From Rhodotorula mucilaginosa (taxonomy: Eukaryota; Basidiomycota; Microbotryomycetes; Sporidiobolales; Sporidiobolaceae): a DNA stretch of 64,000 nt. Each line of letters opens with the position of its first letter. Position 1 is the stretch's first letter. The position numbers and the translations under genes were made by a program. The notes below the pieces were generated by a model that did not search any database, was not told the DNA's origin, and worked only from the letters and a program-made list of their open reading frames with translations. Shown piece by piece: positions 54,912 through 64,000 of the stretch. The stretch covers positions 1 to 64,000 of the forward strand of contig CP137871.1 in the NCBI GenBank assembly GCA_034406715.1, read 5' to 3'.

Positions 54912-55755
54912 CTACCCCAGGTACTTCAAGATCATGTAGAAGCACACCAACGTGACGACCCCACCCCCCAGAAGGATGTACCAATCCTCCCTCGTCCTCC
55001 GTTCGACAAACGCGATCGTGTTCCGACTCAACCCCAACGTATTCGCGGCGCTTCTCAACCTCCTCTGCGTCCCTTTCAAGACGTCCCTCTGGGAAGCGAG
55101 GTTGGAGAGGACGGCTTGGCCTTGGGAGAGGTAGGCGTCGAGGGTTTGGGAGGTGGTGGAGAGAAAGTCGTGTTCGGAGAGGGCGGCGTTGGTGCGCGGG
55201 TCGTAGCCATAGGAGGTGGACTGTTGTTGTTGTTGTTGGTGGGGAGAGGAGGCGGTGGTGGGGTAGGCAGAAGGGGACGGGACCCAAGGGGAGTTGGGAG
55301 TGTAGCGAGTGCGTTGTTGCACGGCGGGAGAGGAGGTGGCGGATATTGAAGACGACGTCGAGGACGCTGCCAACAACTCGGACCTGTCTGCTGCCGATTT
55401 CTGTGCGTTCAAGCACGCCGGTTAGGTAACGTAACACACACCTCGAGTACCGAGTAAAGGGTCAGGCTCGAACCTGCACGCGTTTGTACTCTTGTTTGTA
55501 CTGGTCCAAGTCCTTCCTGAAGCGTTCGACTCTGGCGAGTGCCTTTTCCCTAATCTGCGGGACAATCTCCCTCCTCGCCATGTGATCATAGTCGTCGACG
55601 GTCTGTTGCAGTTCGGCGAGGGTCGACTGGATGCGCGAGTGGATCGGGGACGAGGTGGAAGGGGATTGGTTTTGCGACGAGAGCGAGGCGAGGTGTTGCA
55701 GATCGGACGAGAGCGACGAGCATTGGCGTAGGGCGAGCGTGTATAGCGAGTTCAT
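54912..55755 (-). CDS. BOS1: ER-Golgi Qb-SNARE Bos1/membrin
   Basis: Bos1 acts in vesicle fusion between ER and Golgi. The N terminus MNSLYTLALRQCSSLSSDLQ matches membrin/Bos1, followed by a helical region (LAELQQTVDDYDHMARREIV and RFRKDLDQYKQEYKRVQ). After a Ser/Gln-rich linker the SNARE motif runs LSEHDFLSTTSQTLDAYLSQ, GQAVLSNLASQRDVLKGTQR and RLRSAANTLGLSRNTIAFVE, then a C-terminal anchor (WYILLGGGVVTLVCFYMILK). Two exons are read. The Gln in GQAVL or SQRDVL could be the zero-layer residue; alignment would decide. The low-complexity linker is longer than in yeast Bos1. It is divergent from the Sec7-PH gene over 226 bases. Confidence 0.93.
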
Positions 55756-55981
55756 CCCGCCGCGCTCGCTAGAGTCGAGTCGGGGCTACAGAGAGAGAGA
55801 GTCGACGCGATCGACGCTTCTCTCTCACTCTTTCCCACTTGCGACGTCTGTGTCTGGCTGCGACTTGGGTGACACGAGATACGGCTAAACAGAGAGCACT
55901 CGACTCTCTCTCTGTGTGCTCAGCTCGTACAGCCCCCGGCCGCCTCCTCCTCCGGCTCAGCAGTCCGCCCCACACCCGACC
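55756..55981. promoter_or_regulatory. Divergent promoter region, BOS1 / Sec7-PH gene
   Basis: The 226 bases between the two start codons are rich in CT/GA runs (GAGAGAGAGAGTCGACGC and TCTCTCTCT). Both products act in membrane traffic, so shared control is conceivable. No specific binding site can be named. Confidence 0.55.
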
Positions 55982-56552
55982 ATGGACCCGCCGTCTGAGG
56001 ACGAAGCGACCGCCACGCACCTAGAGCGCAGCGCCTCGATCCTCGCTCGCCAACTCGCCATGGCCAAGCTGACTGGCCAACCTCCACCGCGCGCTCCTCG
56101 AGGGCTCCTCGAACCGTTGCCGACGTTGGACCAACTGCAACACAACGCGGCTCTGAGGGCGAGACCGCGCTTGGCCAGGAACAACACTGTCACCAACGCT
56201 CCTGCTCCTCCTTTGAGCGTCGAACAGCGACCCCGACTCGGGCGCAGCAACACCGTCTCGGAGGGGAAACCTACGCCAACGCCCACGCCGGCAGCAGACC
56301 GTCAAGCGATCGGAGCCAACTTGATTCGCAAACTATCGGCCAGGAGAGGAGGAGGAGGACCCGCGGCCCCGACTCCGACTCTGCCGACACCGCCGCCGCC
56401 ATTGTCGTTCTTGGCGTCGTCGTCCTCCTCAAACGCAGAGACGGACTTGCAGCCGGGCTCGGACCATCATGTGACGGCGACGAAGACGACGACGACGACG
56501 TCGGCAATGGGAGCGGGTAATAGAGATGGAGAACTAGAAGAAGCAAGGGGAG

Positions 56553-56584
<32 letters not shown>

Positions 56585-57328
56585 TCTTTCGACCTCGACC
56601 TCGCCCCTCCTCCGCTGCCACTACCACCACCTCTCCCGTTCTCGCTCTCGCTCTCGCAACCAACGCCTTTGGTGCCGACCTCGCAGACGATGCAGACGAC
56701 AGAAGGAGAGGACCGAGCAGACCTAGCAGCAGCAACAGCAGCAGCAGACCCGGTCGTCGTCTCGTCCTCGTCGTCGCTCCGGTCCGGTTCCATCACTTCG
56801 ACCACCTCCGCAAGCTCGTCGCCTTCCCCTTCCTCATATACTTTCCCTCCCCTCGCCGCTCGGAACGATATCGATCCTCGACTCGCACGACCGTTGGCGA
56901 CGTTTGGGATCGCGGCCGTTGAAGGGCCTGTCCCTTCTCTTCCTCCTCCTCCTGCTCTTCGGGGAGCCATCAACTCTGCTGGAGGAGGAGGAGCAGAGGA
57001 AGACGCAGGAGAGACGTACAGGTACCGCGAGAGGGGCAGCAGCGCTTCGAGTAGCGTTTTGAAAGGGAAAGGGGGGCAACAACAACACCAACCTCATCCG
57101 AGGACGGGATCGATCTCGGTCTCGATCTCGTCGATGTTGTCGTCGCCCGGGGAGACGAGTGAGGAGGAAGAGGAAGAGGAGGAGGGCGAGGGGGAAGGGG
57201 AAGGGGAGGGCGGGGAGTTGACTGCTACGGGCGACTCGAACGGCGGCGGCGGCGATGGCGATGGCTTTTCTTCTTCAGGTGCGTGTTGGCGGAGATCTCT
57301 TCCTCTCTCTCTCTCCCTTCTCTCTCCT

Positions 57329-57360
<32 letters not shown>

Positions 57361-60300
57361 TCGAGACTACCGTGCTGAATATTGACATCTCTGTACCTCC
57401 CTTCGCCTTCTTCCGGAATTTTACTCGGACTCGGACAGGAGGAAACCAAGATCTGCCGCCGGCTTCTTCGTCGTCGTCGAGGACGAGGTCGGACCGGATG
57501 GGCAGTATCGGACTCGGATTGGGAGCACCAGTCGGTCCCGGTCCCGAACCCGACTTCTTTGATGGGCGCTCTCCTTTCCTCCTCGGAGCCGAGGCCGAGG
57601 CCGCCGCTGCGTCGATTCCGGCAGGAGGAGGAGAAGGTGCCGAGGAAGGGACGACCCCGACGTTGGCGCAGACGAGTCGACTCGCCGACGGTGGAGGAGC
57701 GGCGGCGGCGACGGCCGAGTCGACTCCTCGTTTGCCTGCTCCTCCTCCTCCTCCTCCTCCTCCGGTGGCGGCGGTGGTTGGGTCCGACGATCCCGTTTCG
57801 GGCGTCGGCGTCGAGACGACGCCTCGGCTGGGTCACCCGCAACAGGGTTCTCCTTCGAGTAGGTCGCGCACGCCCACGAGAACGGGAATCGAGTCGCCGA
57901 TGCTGGGGACTGCGACTGAAGAGGGACAGTTCTTGCCTTTGGCGGCGGCAGCAGCAACAACAACAGCAGGGAGGGAGACCCCTCCTCCTCCTCCTCCCAC
58001 GTCCGTATCCGTGTCGCCGGACTTCCACACCTCGGCAGCGCCGACTTCAGCAGCAGCGGCAGGAGGAGGACCAGTACCCGCGAAACCGCGCTCCTTGGCG
58101 CTCACCTTGTCGGATTATCACCCTTTTGGCGATCCTCCTCAGCGTCCCGCCGCTGCCGGTCTTCTCGCCTCGAACATGAGCGGGCACCACCCCGGCGTCA
58201 CCAGAGGCGGAAGTCAGAGTACGCCGCTGGTGCAGGATCCGATTTCGCCGACTTCGGTGATCCCGAACCCGATGGAGGCGATCGAGTTCCCTCCTCCTCC
58301 TCCTCCTTCCTCTTCTTCTTCTTCTTCTTTCGGGCAGTGGACCACCGCACCGCCAGAAGGCCGCCACGGCTCGCCCAACAACAGCAACAACGACACTCCG
58401 CGAATTGAGCAGAAGGCGCCGACGAGCACGAACCAGCGGGACAAGTCGCTGCACGTTCCCGCCCCTGCAGCAGCAGCAGCGAGCCATGCCAGCGGCCGGG
58501 AAACGCTTTCGTCTTCTCCGGCGGGCGAATCGGCTCGGCCGCTTCGGTCTGGTGTCGCGGATGCGACTTCTACTGCGATGGAGGAAGAGGAGGAGGGCGA
58601 AGACGCGCGGGACTACCCGGCAGCGGCGACGAGCAGCGACTCGCCAAACTTGGCCTCTCGGTGCGCCGAATCATCTCAGCATCCCACTTTGATGCACACG
58701 TCTAGCAGTGACTCAAAGGCCAGCACGGGAGCTGGAGGAGGAACCGTGACGGCGGCGAGCTTGCCACCATTTGAGCCTCGCGTGACGCGACTTGCGGCGG
58801 CCGAGTTGCCCGCGAACCGAATCCTCGCCAAGCTCGACTCGATCCTCGGACCCGAACCCCCTCAACAGAGCTCCCCGTCCACGGGACTGCTCGACCCTCC
58901 CCCACGCAAACTCTTGCTCTCGTCGCCCGTCCTCCAAGTCGTCAACGCCAACACGGTCAAGGATCGGTACCTCTTGCTCTTCACCGACATGCTCGTGATT
59001 GCGAAACCGCTCATCGAAGACCACGCCTTGACGGGTGAACCGATCTTGCCCGATCTGGACGGCCACTTTCTCGTCAAGAGCGTCGTCGAGTGCAAGCACC
59101 TCAAACTCTCGGCGGATGAGGATCCCGTCGAAGAGTCGGCTGCTGGCGGGGGCACCAAGAAGAAGCATCCCCTCTTGGTTGCGTTCGTGGACCGGTTCGC
59201 GAACGACCCGGCGCGGGCGATCGCCTCGCTCATCTCCAAGGGCGGACTCGCCAACGACGGTCCGACGATCGCCAACCTCCTCTACCGCAATACGGACCTG
59301 AACCGGAACCAACTCGGAGCGTACCTCTCTGACCGGCATCATCGTCACGTCCTCCGCGCGTACATCGACCGGTTCCGTTTCGCCGGAGTCCGGATCGACG
59401 ATGCCCTCCGCCTGTTTTTGATGAGCGTCCGTTTACCGTTCGATGGCGGCGCGGCGGCCGACTATGTCATCGGCGTGCTTGCCAATATGTGGGCGGAAGC
59501 GAACACCGCGACGGGCATTGATGGGGCAGTGGCGCATGGACTGATGACGGCCATCATGCGCTTGAGCGACGCGCTTCACGGAGGGGACGAACCCGGCGAG
59601 CGCTTCTTCCGTGGATCCAAGCCGCCCGTTCCGTGAGTCACTGACCTGCGTATGTATGCCCGCGTTCGAGGAAACTGACAAAGGAGTTGCGGCTCGTTCA
59701 GCCCGACCGTTGACGACTTCATCGCCTCGTTCCGCGATGTCGATACCCGTTCCGTCGTCCCGGAAGATTTGCTCGCGCGGATCTATACCGCCGTCCGACG
59801 CGAGCGGGTCGAGAACGCGTCCGACAATTCCATCTTCAGCATGACGCCCGACATCGAAGCGACGATCGAGCCTGCGAAATTGCCGACGCAGTTGACTTAC
59901 CGCACGCCCTCGGCGCGCTTCACCATCACGATCCCGGAACCCGACTCGAAATTCACGATCAAACTCCAAGGAGCCGACTTGCAATTCGACCCTCCGGTAC
60001 TCTCGTTTGCTCGCAACGCGACGCAGTCTTTCCGCGTCACCGGGACGGCCCTCGGAGTGCGGACCATGGTCTTGATCAAACGCGGCGCGAACGCACCTCG
60101 CTACCAGGGCTTGCCGCTCAACAAGGCATTCTCGATCGAGCGCGGGTTCATGCAGCACACCTTCCAAGTGAGAAGGCCCTTCCTCGTATCTCTTCCCCTC
60201 ACAGCCCAGAACTGACAGAAATTCACCCTCTCCCTAGCTCTCCTTTACCAATCACCTCGACCTGAAGCGCAAATACATGTTCTCGTGCCGCGACGCGGAA

Positions 60301-61034
60301 ACGAGGACCCGCTGGCTTCGACTGCTGCGCGAGCAAATCACCGTCTCGGCGGCCACTCCCATCCCGACAACTCCCGCCCAAGCCGCCGCCAACGCCGTCG
60401 CCGTGCAAGTCTTGCGCGACGCCGTCCTCACTCCCGATGAGCCGGGCCCGCTCACGGCCGGGACTCCGAGTCCGCGACCCAATGTCGTCGCGCCTCGGTT
60501 CGGTCGACCGGTGACGCCGAGCACTCCACGAGGGCGACTCGGCACGCCGACGCGACCTCCCACGGCTGCGCGGTCCAACTCGATCTCGCGGCTTTACCCC
60601 GTCCTGTACCGCCAAGAAGCAGAAAGTGGCGAGAAACGCCCAACGGCCGCGACGGCGACAGCCACCTCCGGGATGTTGACGCCTGCAGCACCGGGCGGTG
60701 GCAAACCCTCGACAGGCAACAATTCACCTGATCCTTCAACGAGCGAGCTCTCTGCTGCGCGACTTTCGCATGGCGACTTTGTCAAGTCGGGTCACGAGCT
60801 CGTCGTGACCACCGAGCAGAACAGCCTGCTCCCCCTCGTGCTCACTTTCTTGAACGCCGGACTCGAGGTGAGCTTCCTCTTGCCCGTGCCCGCTTCAGAT
60901 GGACTTGGATCGACTGATCACATCTCTCGTTGCAGGCCGCGCCGCACCCGCTCTCCTTGCGAGGATCAGCGTTCCAGCTTCCGCCCCTCGACGGAACTCC
61001 CGCACCTTTGCCATCTTTCGTTTCGCAACCTTAA
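55982..61034 (+). CDS. Sec7 and PH domain protein (Arf-GEF-like, Syt1/Yel1 type)
   Basis: The protein has a long disordered N-terminal half (Pro/Ser/Ala-rich, with an alanine run from a CTG repeat). A conserved segment follows (LPANRILAKLDSILGPEP, then LQVVNANTVKDRYLLLFTDM), then a Sec7-like domain: FANDPARAIASLISKGGLAN, TIANLLYRNTDLNRNQLGAY, VRIDDALRLFLMSVRLPFDG and ATGIDGAVAHGLMTAIMRLS. A PH domain ends with DLKRKYMFSCRDAETRTRWL. Four or five exons are read; the first intron is long for the window and CT-rich. The C terminus after the last splice is AAPHPLSLRGSAFQLPPLDG and onward to TAA at 61032-61034. The position of the catalytic glutamate in Sec7 (GEYLG) reads GAYLS here. The domain order resembles fungal Syt1-type exchange factors; whether it is active is open. 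Confidence 0.82.
57299..57362. repeat. CT-rich microsatellite in the first intron of the Sec7-PH gene
   Basis: An imperfect run of CT and TCTCTC units, about 64 bases, inside the first intron of the Sec7-PH gene. It may act as an extended pyrimidine tract, although it sits well before the acceptor. Confidence 0.85.
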
Positions 61035-61437
61035 CATCCTGTCACACTACGTACGCATACATCTTCCTTCTCTTCTCATCTTCTTGTCGTATAGATACAT
61101 TGTTCCGGCACTCTTTCGCGGTCGTATTGATTGCGTGCAATTCTCGTTCATGAGCTGCATATTCGAACGGTTGCCCAATCTGCAAGCTCTCGCGCCGCAC
61201 CAGCCCCTGGGGCGACTCGTCGACGAGTGACCCCCTGCGAATACACACCTACGACGTTTCCTGCCCGTGGAGAGGATGTGAACCCGCCGAAGAGAGCGTC
61301 GCTGACGTGTCGTCGGCCTTCTCAACTTCGCGACCGCCTCGCGAATGAGCGCATCAGCTCGCGATGGCGCAACCTCGTCTCCTCGAACGGCGTTTTGCCT
61401 TTGCTTTGTCCTCCTTCACACCACGACCAAAATCAAC
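61035..61437. other. Intergenic region upstream of a small mitochondrial-type gene
   Basis: About 400 bases holding the Sec7-PH 3' UTR and the promoter of the next gene. No other gene is seen. Confidence 0.5.
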
Positions 61438-61824
61438 ATGATCCGCGCCCAGCTCCGCACTCCGCTTGCTCGCTCCTCCGTGGTTAGTCTCCACTCGCTT
61501 GCCAGATCCGAGACTGCTAAGACACGCTGACCTCTTTCTCGCGTACGCGCAGCTCTCGCCTGCGCGCCAATACGCTTCCATGGGCGGTTCGTCCAACCGA
61601 CCTGTTCAGGACGGCGCGAAGGAGCTCGAGGGCGACGTCAAGCGGAACCAGACCATGATTGCCGTCGGAGGACTCGGACTCGTTGCGGCGGTCGCGCTGT
61701 GGTGGAAATCCGCAAAGACCGAAGGTGCGTCTGAATCTCTGCATCGGACTTTTGAGCGGAGAATAGAGCTGACGCTTATTGCTCCTCAGACCCCCTGAAG
61801 CCCCCGGTCAACACGAAAGCATAA
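61438..61824 (+). CDS. Small single-span mitochondrial-type membrane protein
   Basis: Three exons encode about 80 residues. The N terminus MIRAQLRTPLARSSV joins LSPARQYASMGGSSNRPVQD, which resembles a cleavable presequence (Arg at -2/-3 of RQYAS). The middle KELEGDVKRNQTMIAV leads into one hydrophobic span (GGLGLVAAVALWWK). The end is TEDPLKPPVNTKA after a second splice. It looks like a small inner-membrane protein, perhaps an assembly factor or complex subunit; no family is recognised with confidence. Splice sites are standard (GTTAGT with CTGACC and CAG; GTGCGT with CAG). Confidence 0.75.
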
Positions 61825-61953
61825 AAGCGCGCTCGCGTAGAATCCCGAACCCGCCTCTCTCGCCGTACAGTACATACTTGAAACAAGTGACTCATCGTAA
61901 TGCTCCGTTATGAGGGTGCTTCAGCTCGATACAAAAGGTCTAAAAAGAAGAGT

Positions 61954-64000
61954 CTACAGCGGACACAACTGCTCGCACGTCTTGCCGCCTGCCTGCGCCG
62001 GCCTCGCCTCGAGGTTACACATGCTCACATCGGCATACTCCGACTTGACCTTCCACGAGTCTTTCGACCGGACGGCCTCAAAGTTCTCGAGCGCGACGAT
62101 CCGCTCCGTCGACCAGAAGGGGCGCTTCATGCGCTCGACGAGGACGCTCAGGCTGCCGAGTTCGCGGTCGCCGAGGTCGAGCGTCAACGTCTCGGTCAAT
62201 TCGGCGGCGAGTCGGTTCGCCTCGGTCGCGTCGGGGAGGGTGGCGCGCAAGTAGTCGGCGGCGTGCATGACAAAGGCGGGCTCGCGAATGTCGAGGCCTT
62301 TGGTCGGAGGCAGCTTGATCCGGTCGGGCAGGCGCGCGATCGTCGCCGTCACGGGATGAGACCACAACGGAACTGGGAAGACGCGCCAGATGTACATCTG
62401 GCGTTCCTTGCCTTTGGCGTCGACCACGTTTGCCGTCAGGGGAGGGACAAAGGTCCGTCCCGTCTCGGCAGCGACCTGCAGCAGGAGCGACATGTCGCGT
62501 CGCAACTCTGTGATGTTGCCCTTCAACTCGACCGCTTTGAGCACGAGCGGAACCTTGGGCATCGCGCGCGGGTTCGTGATGCCGTAACTGACTGAAGGCT
62601 GATGGTAACCGAGAGCGCCGGCGATGTAGTCGTTCGTGTACTGCGAGCGCGCCAACTGTCAGTGATGCAACCGGAAATACGCATTTCATCAAAAGACTTA
62701 CTGGATCGCCACAGCAGACGCAATGGAAGTACAGCAAGTCTTCGGCGTGCTGCTGGTCGTAGTCAAACTGCTTGCGGCCGAGTTTGCCCGTGCTCGAGCG
62801 GAAGTACCGGCGGTCCAGGACGCGCACATCGAGCCCACCATCCCACGAAGACTCGAATTCCGCCTGACCATAGCCGGTACCGCCGCTCTCGTTCGACGAC
62901 TCGTCAAAGAGGTTCTCATCGAGAGCGTCGGCATGGCGGGGAGCGGTCATCTCGTAGTTGCGGAACTCGCCACTCGGGTCGAGGAGCAGATTTGTCGACG
63001 CCCAGGTATTGCGATCGCGAGCGAGAGGCAGGCGAGCGATCTCGACCATCTTTTGCAAGAGGGTGATGACTCGAAGCGAAGGGTTGTAGACGGCGATGCC
63101 CTGTTTTGCGGCGAGGGGCTGTCAGGTGGGGATGATCGAGACGAACGCCTACGCCAAACTCACCGAATCGGTCCGACCCGTAGACCAGCTCTCGGGGATC
63201 TGAAGGTCGTAGCTGCCGAGGTCGCCCATGTACGGAACCGGATCCCTGCGAGATGGACAAGGACGACGTTAGCGTGTCGAACGACTTGTGCGAAAACAGC
63301 ATAAATGGGAGCGTACCGGCGCAGATACGTTCCCCTGCGCAAACAGAAGCGAGTCAGCAGCCAAATCGCGGCGAAAGAAAAGAAAAGGAAATCATGGCAC
63401 GCACGAGTCGACCCAGAACACCCGCCGTCCCGTCTCGAGCGTCTCGAGGATCGCACGCAGCTTGGCAATCTCGTCCGCGTTCTGTGCGTTCAATCCCGCC
63501 TTGTCGAGCGGGTCGCGAGGATTCCGACGCGGCACGAACCCGCCGTAGCAGAACAGGCGCGGGTCTTTGCGGCAGTAGTCGACGCAGCCGTTGTCGCGGC
63601 AGAGGGTGACGAGCGCGCGTCGAGCGTTCCATTGACCTGCGTTCTCGAGCGGACGGGTCGAGGTTGCGTTTGCGTCGTCTTCGGCGAGGGGGGCGAGGGC
63701 GGGTGGCGGATGGGGGTTGGAGTCGAGCTCGTGCATGAATGCCCGCAGGTGTTGACCGGCGAGCTCGACCGAGTCGACAGTAGCTGTCGTGAGCCAGAGT
63801 TGACTCCCTCGTAAGGCACCTTCGATGTTCTTGGCCGGGAAGGAGAAATGCGAGCCGAGGCGAGTCTGGAGATAATCGGCCAAACTGAGCATCGACTGTT
63901 CGGCACGATCGGGCGTTCGCGGATGCGTTTTGATTGGATAGGGCACGGTCTCCATCGAGTCAAAGATAAGGCTCTGATCCCGCAAACGAGCGAGCCAGAC
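61954..64000 (-). CDS. Unrecognised large protein, 3' part (5' end outside the window)
   Basis: The gene runs off the right edge, so only the C-terminal part is present. Readable segments in order are QSLIFDSMETVPYPIKTHPR, RGSQLWLTTATVDSVELAGQ, RALVTLCRDNGCVDYCRKDP, LFCYGGFVPRRNPRDPLDKA, KLRAILETLETGRRVFWVDS, GDLGSYDLQIPESWSTGRTD, LLLDPSGEFRNYEMTAPRHA, FDYDQQHAEDLLYFHCVCCG, ITNPRAMPKVPLVLKAVELK, LLQVAAETGRTFVPPLTANV and QMYIWRVFPVPLWSHPVTAT, ending LEARPAQAGGKTCEQLCPL. Paired cysteines suggest a secreted or lumenal protein. The DxG and VAAETGRTFVPPL patches recall glycosyltransferases, but I would not assign it to one. About six exons are visible. Confidence 0.7.

Noticed and set aside
1-64000. 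CRISPR arrays, prokaryotic operons, toxin-antitoxin or phage features
   Set aside because: The intron-rich genes and telomere show a eukaryotic nuclear chromosome; no spaced identical repeats of CRISPR type were seen.

Overview
This is a chromosome end from a fungal nuclear genome. The window opens with about 54 bases of C-rich telomere repeat (CCCTAA units with CCTAA and CCTTAA variants). It then carries tightly packed, GC-rich, intron-rich genes. Introns are mostly 50-110 bases long, with GTGAGT/GTGCGT donors, CTGAC/CTAAC branch sites shortly before the acceptor, and CAG acceptors. Gene content (cytochrome b5-acyl-CoA dehydrogenase fusion, fungal complex I 21 kDa subunit, 2Fe-2S ferrochelatase, HP1 with chromo and chromoshadow domains) and architecture suggest a basidiomycete yeast, most likely Pucciniomycotina/Microbotryomycetes (red-yeast type). 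That placement is an inference from style, not from a search.

Layout: telomere and a 1.5 kb gene-free subtelomere; P5B ATPase (YPK9/ATP13A2 type); ferrochelatase HEM15; DUF185/MidA-type methyltransferase; a 1.6 kb empty stretch; complex I 21 kDa subunit; a Sir2-class deacetylase; TSC13 enoyl-CoA reductase and KIN28/CDK7 back to back on a 120-base promoter; a decayed aldo-keto reductase; APP1 phosphatidate phosphatase; SEC72; a hypothetical serine-rich protein; a 3.6 kb gene-poor block (29.1-32.7 kb) bracketed by two related ~160-base direct repeats; an amino-acid permease; PCF11; ribosomal protein L9; two unrecognised proteins; cytochrome b5-acyl-CoA dehydrogenase; an HP1-like protein; a questin-oxidase/AflY-like protein; the SNARE BOS1 and a Sec7-PH protein back to back; a small mitochondrial-type membrane protein; and the 3' part of an unrecognised large protein that runs off the right edge.

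Most genes are housekeeping. Four bear on transcription or chromatin (SIR2 type, KIN28, PCF11, HP1), three on the secretory pathway (SEC72, BOS1, Sec7-PH), two on membrane lipids (TSC13, APP1) and four on mitochondria (HEM15, MidA-like, complex I subunit, small membrane protein). They are not an operon or an evident cluster. Several pairs share short divergent promoters, and convergent pairs end 34 to 331 bases apart. The accessory part is limited to the decayed reductase, the repeat-bracketed block and possibly the questin-oxidase homologue.

The points most worth a second look are an H3-tail-like N terminus on the HP1 protein, a Sec7 domain whose catalytic glutamate position reads alanine, an 8-base microexon in ferrochelatase, the repeat-bracketed block with two unrecognised coding remnants, and a 9-base dyad in the TSC13/KIN28 promoter. 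I saw no clearly new multi-gene system.
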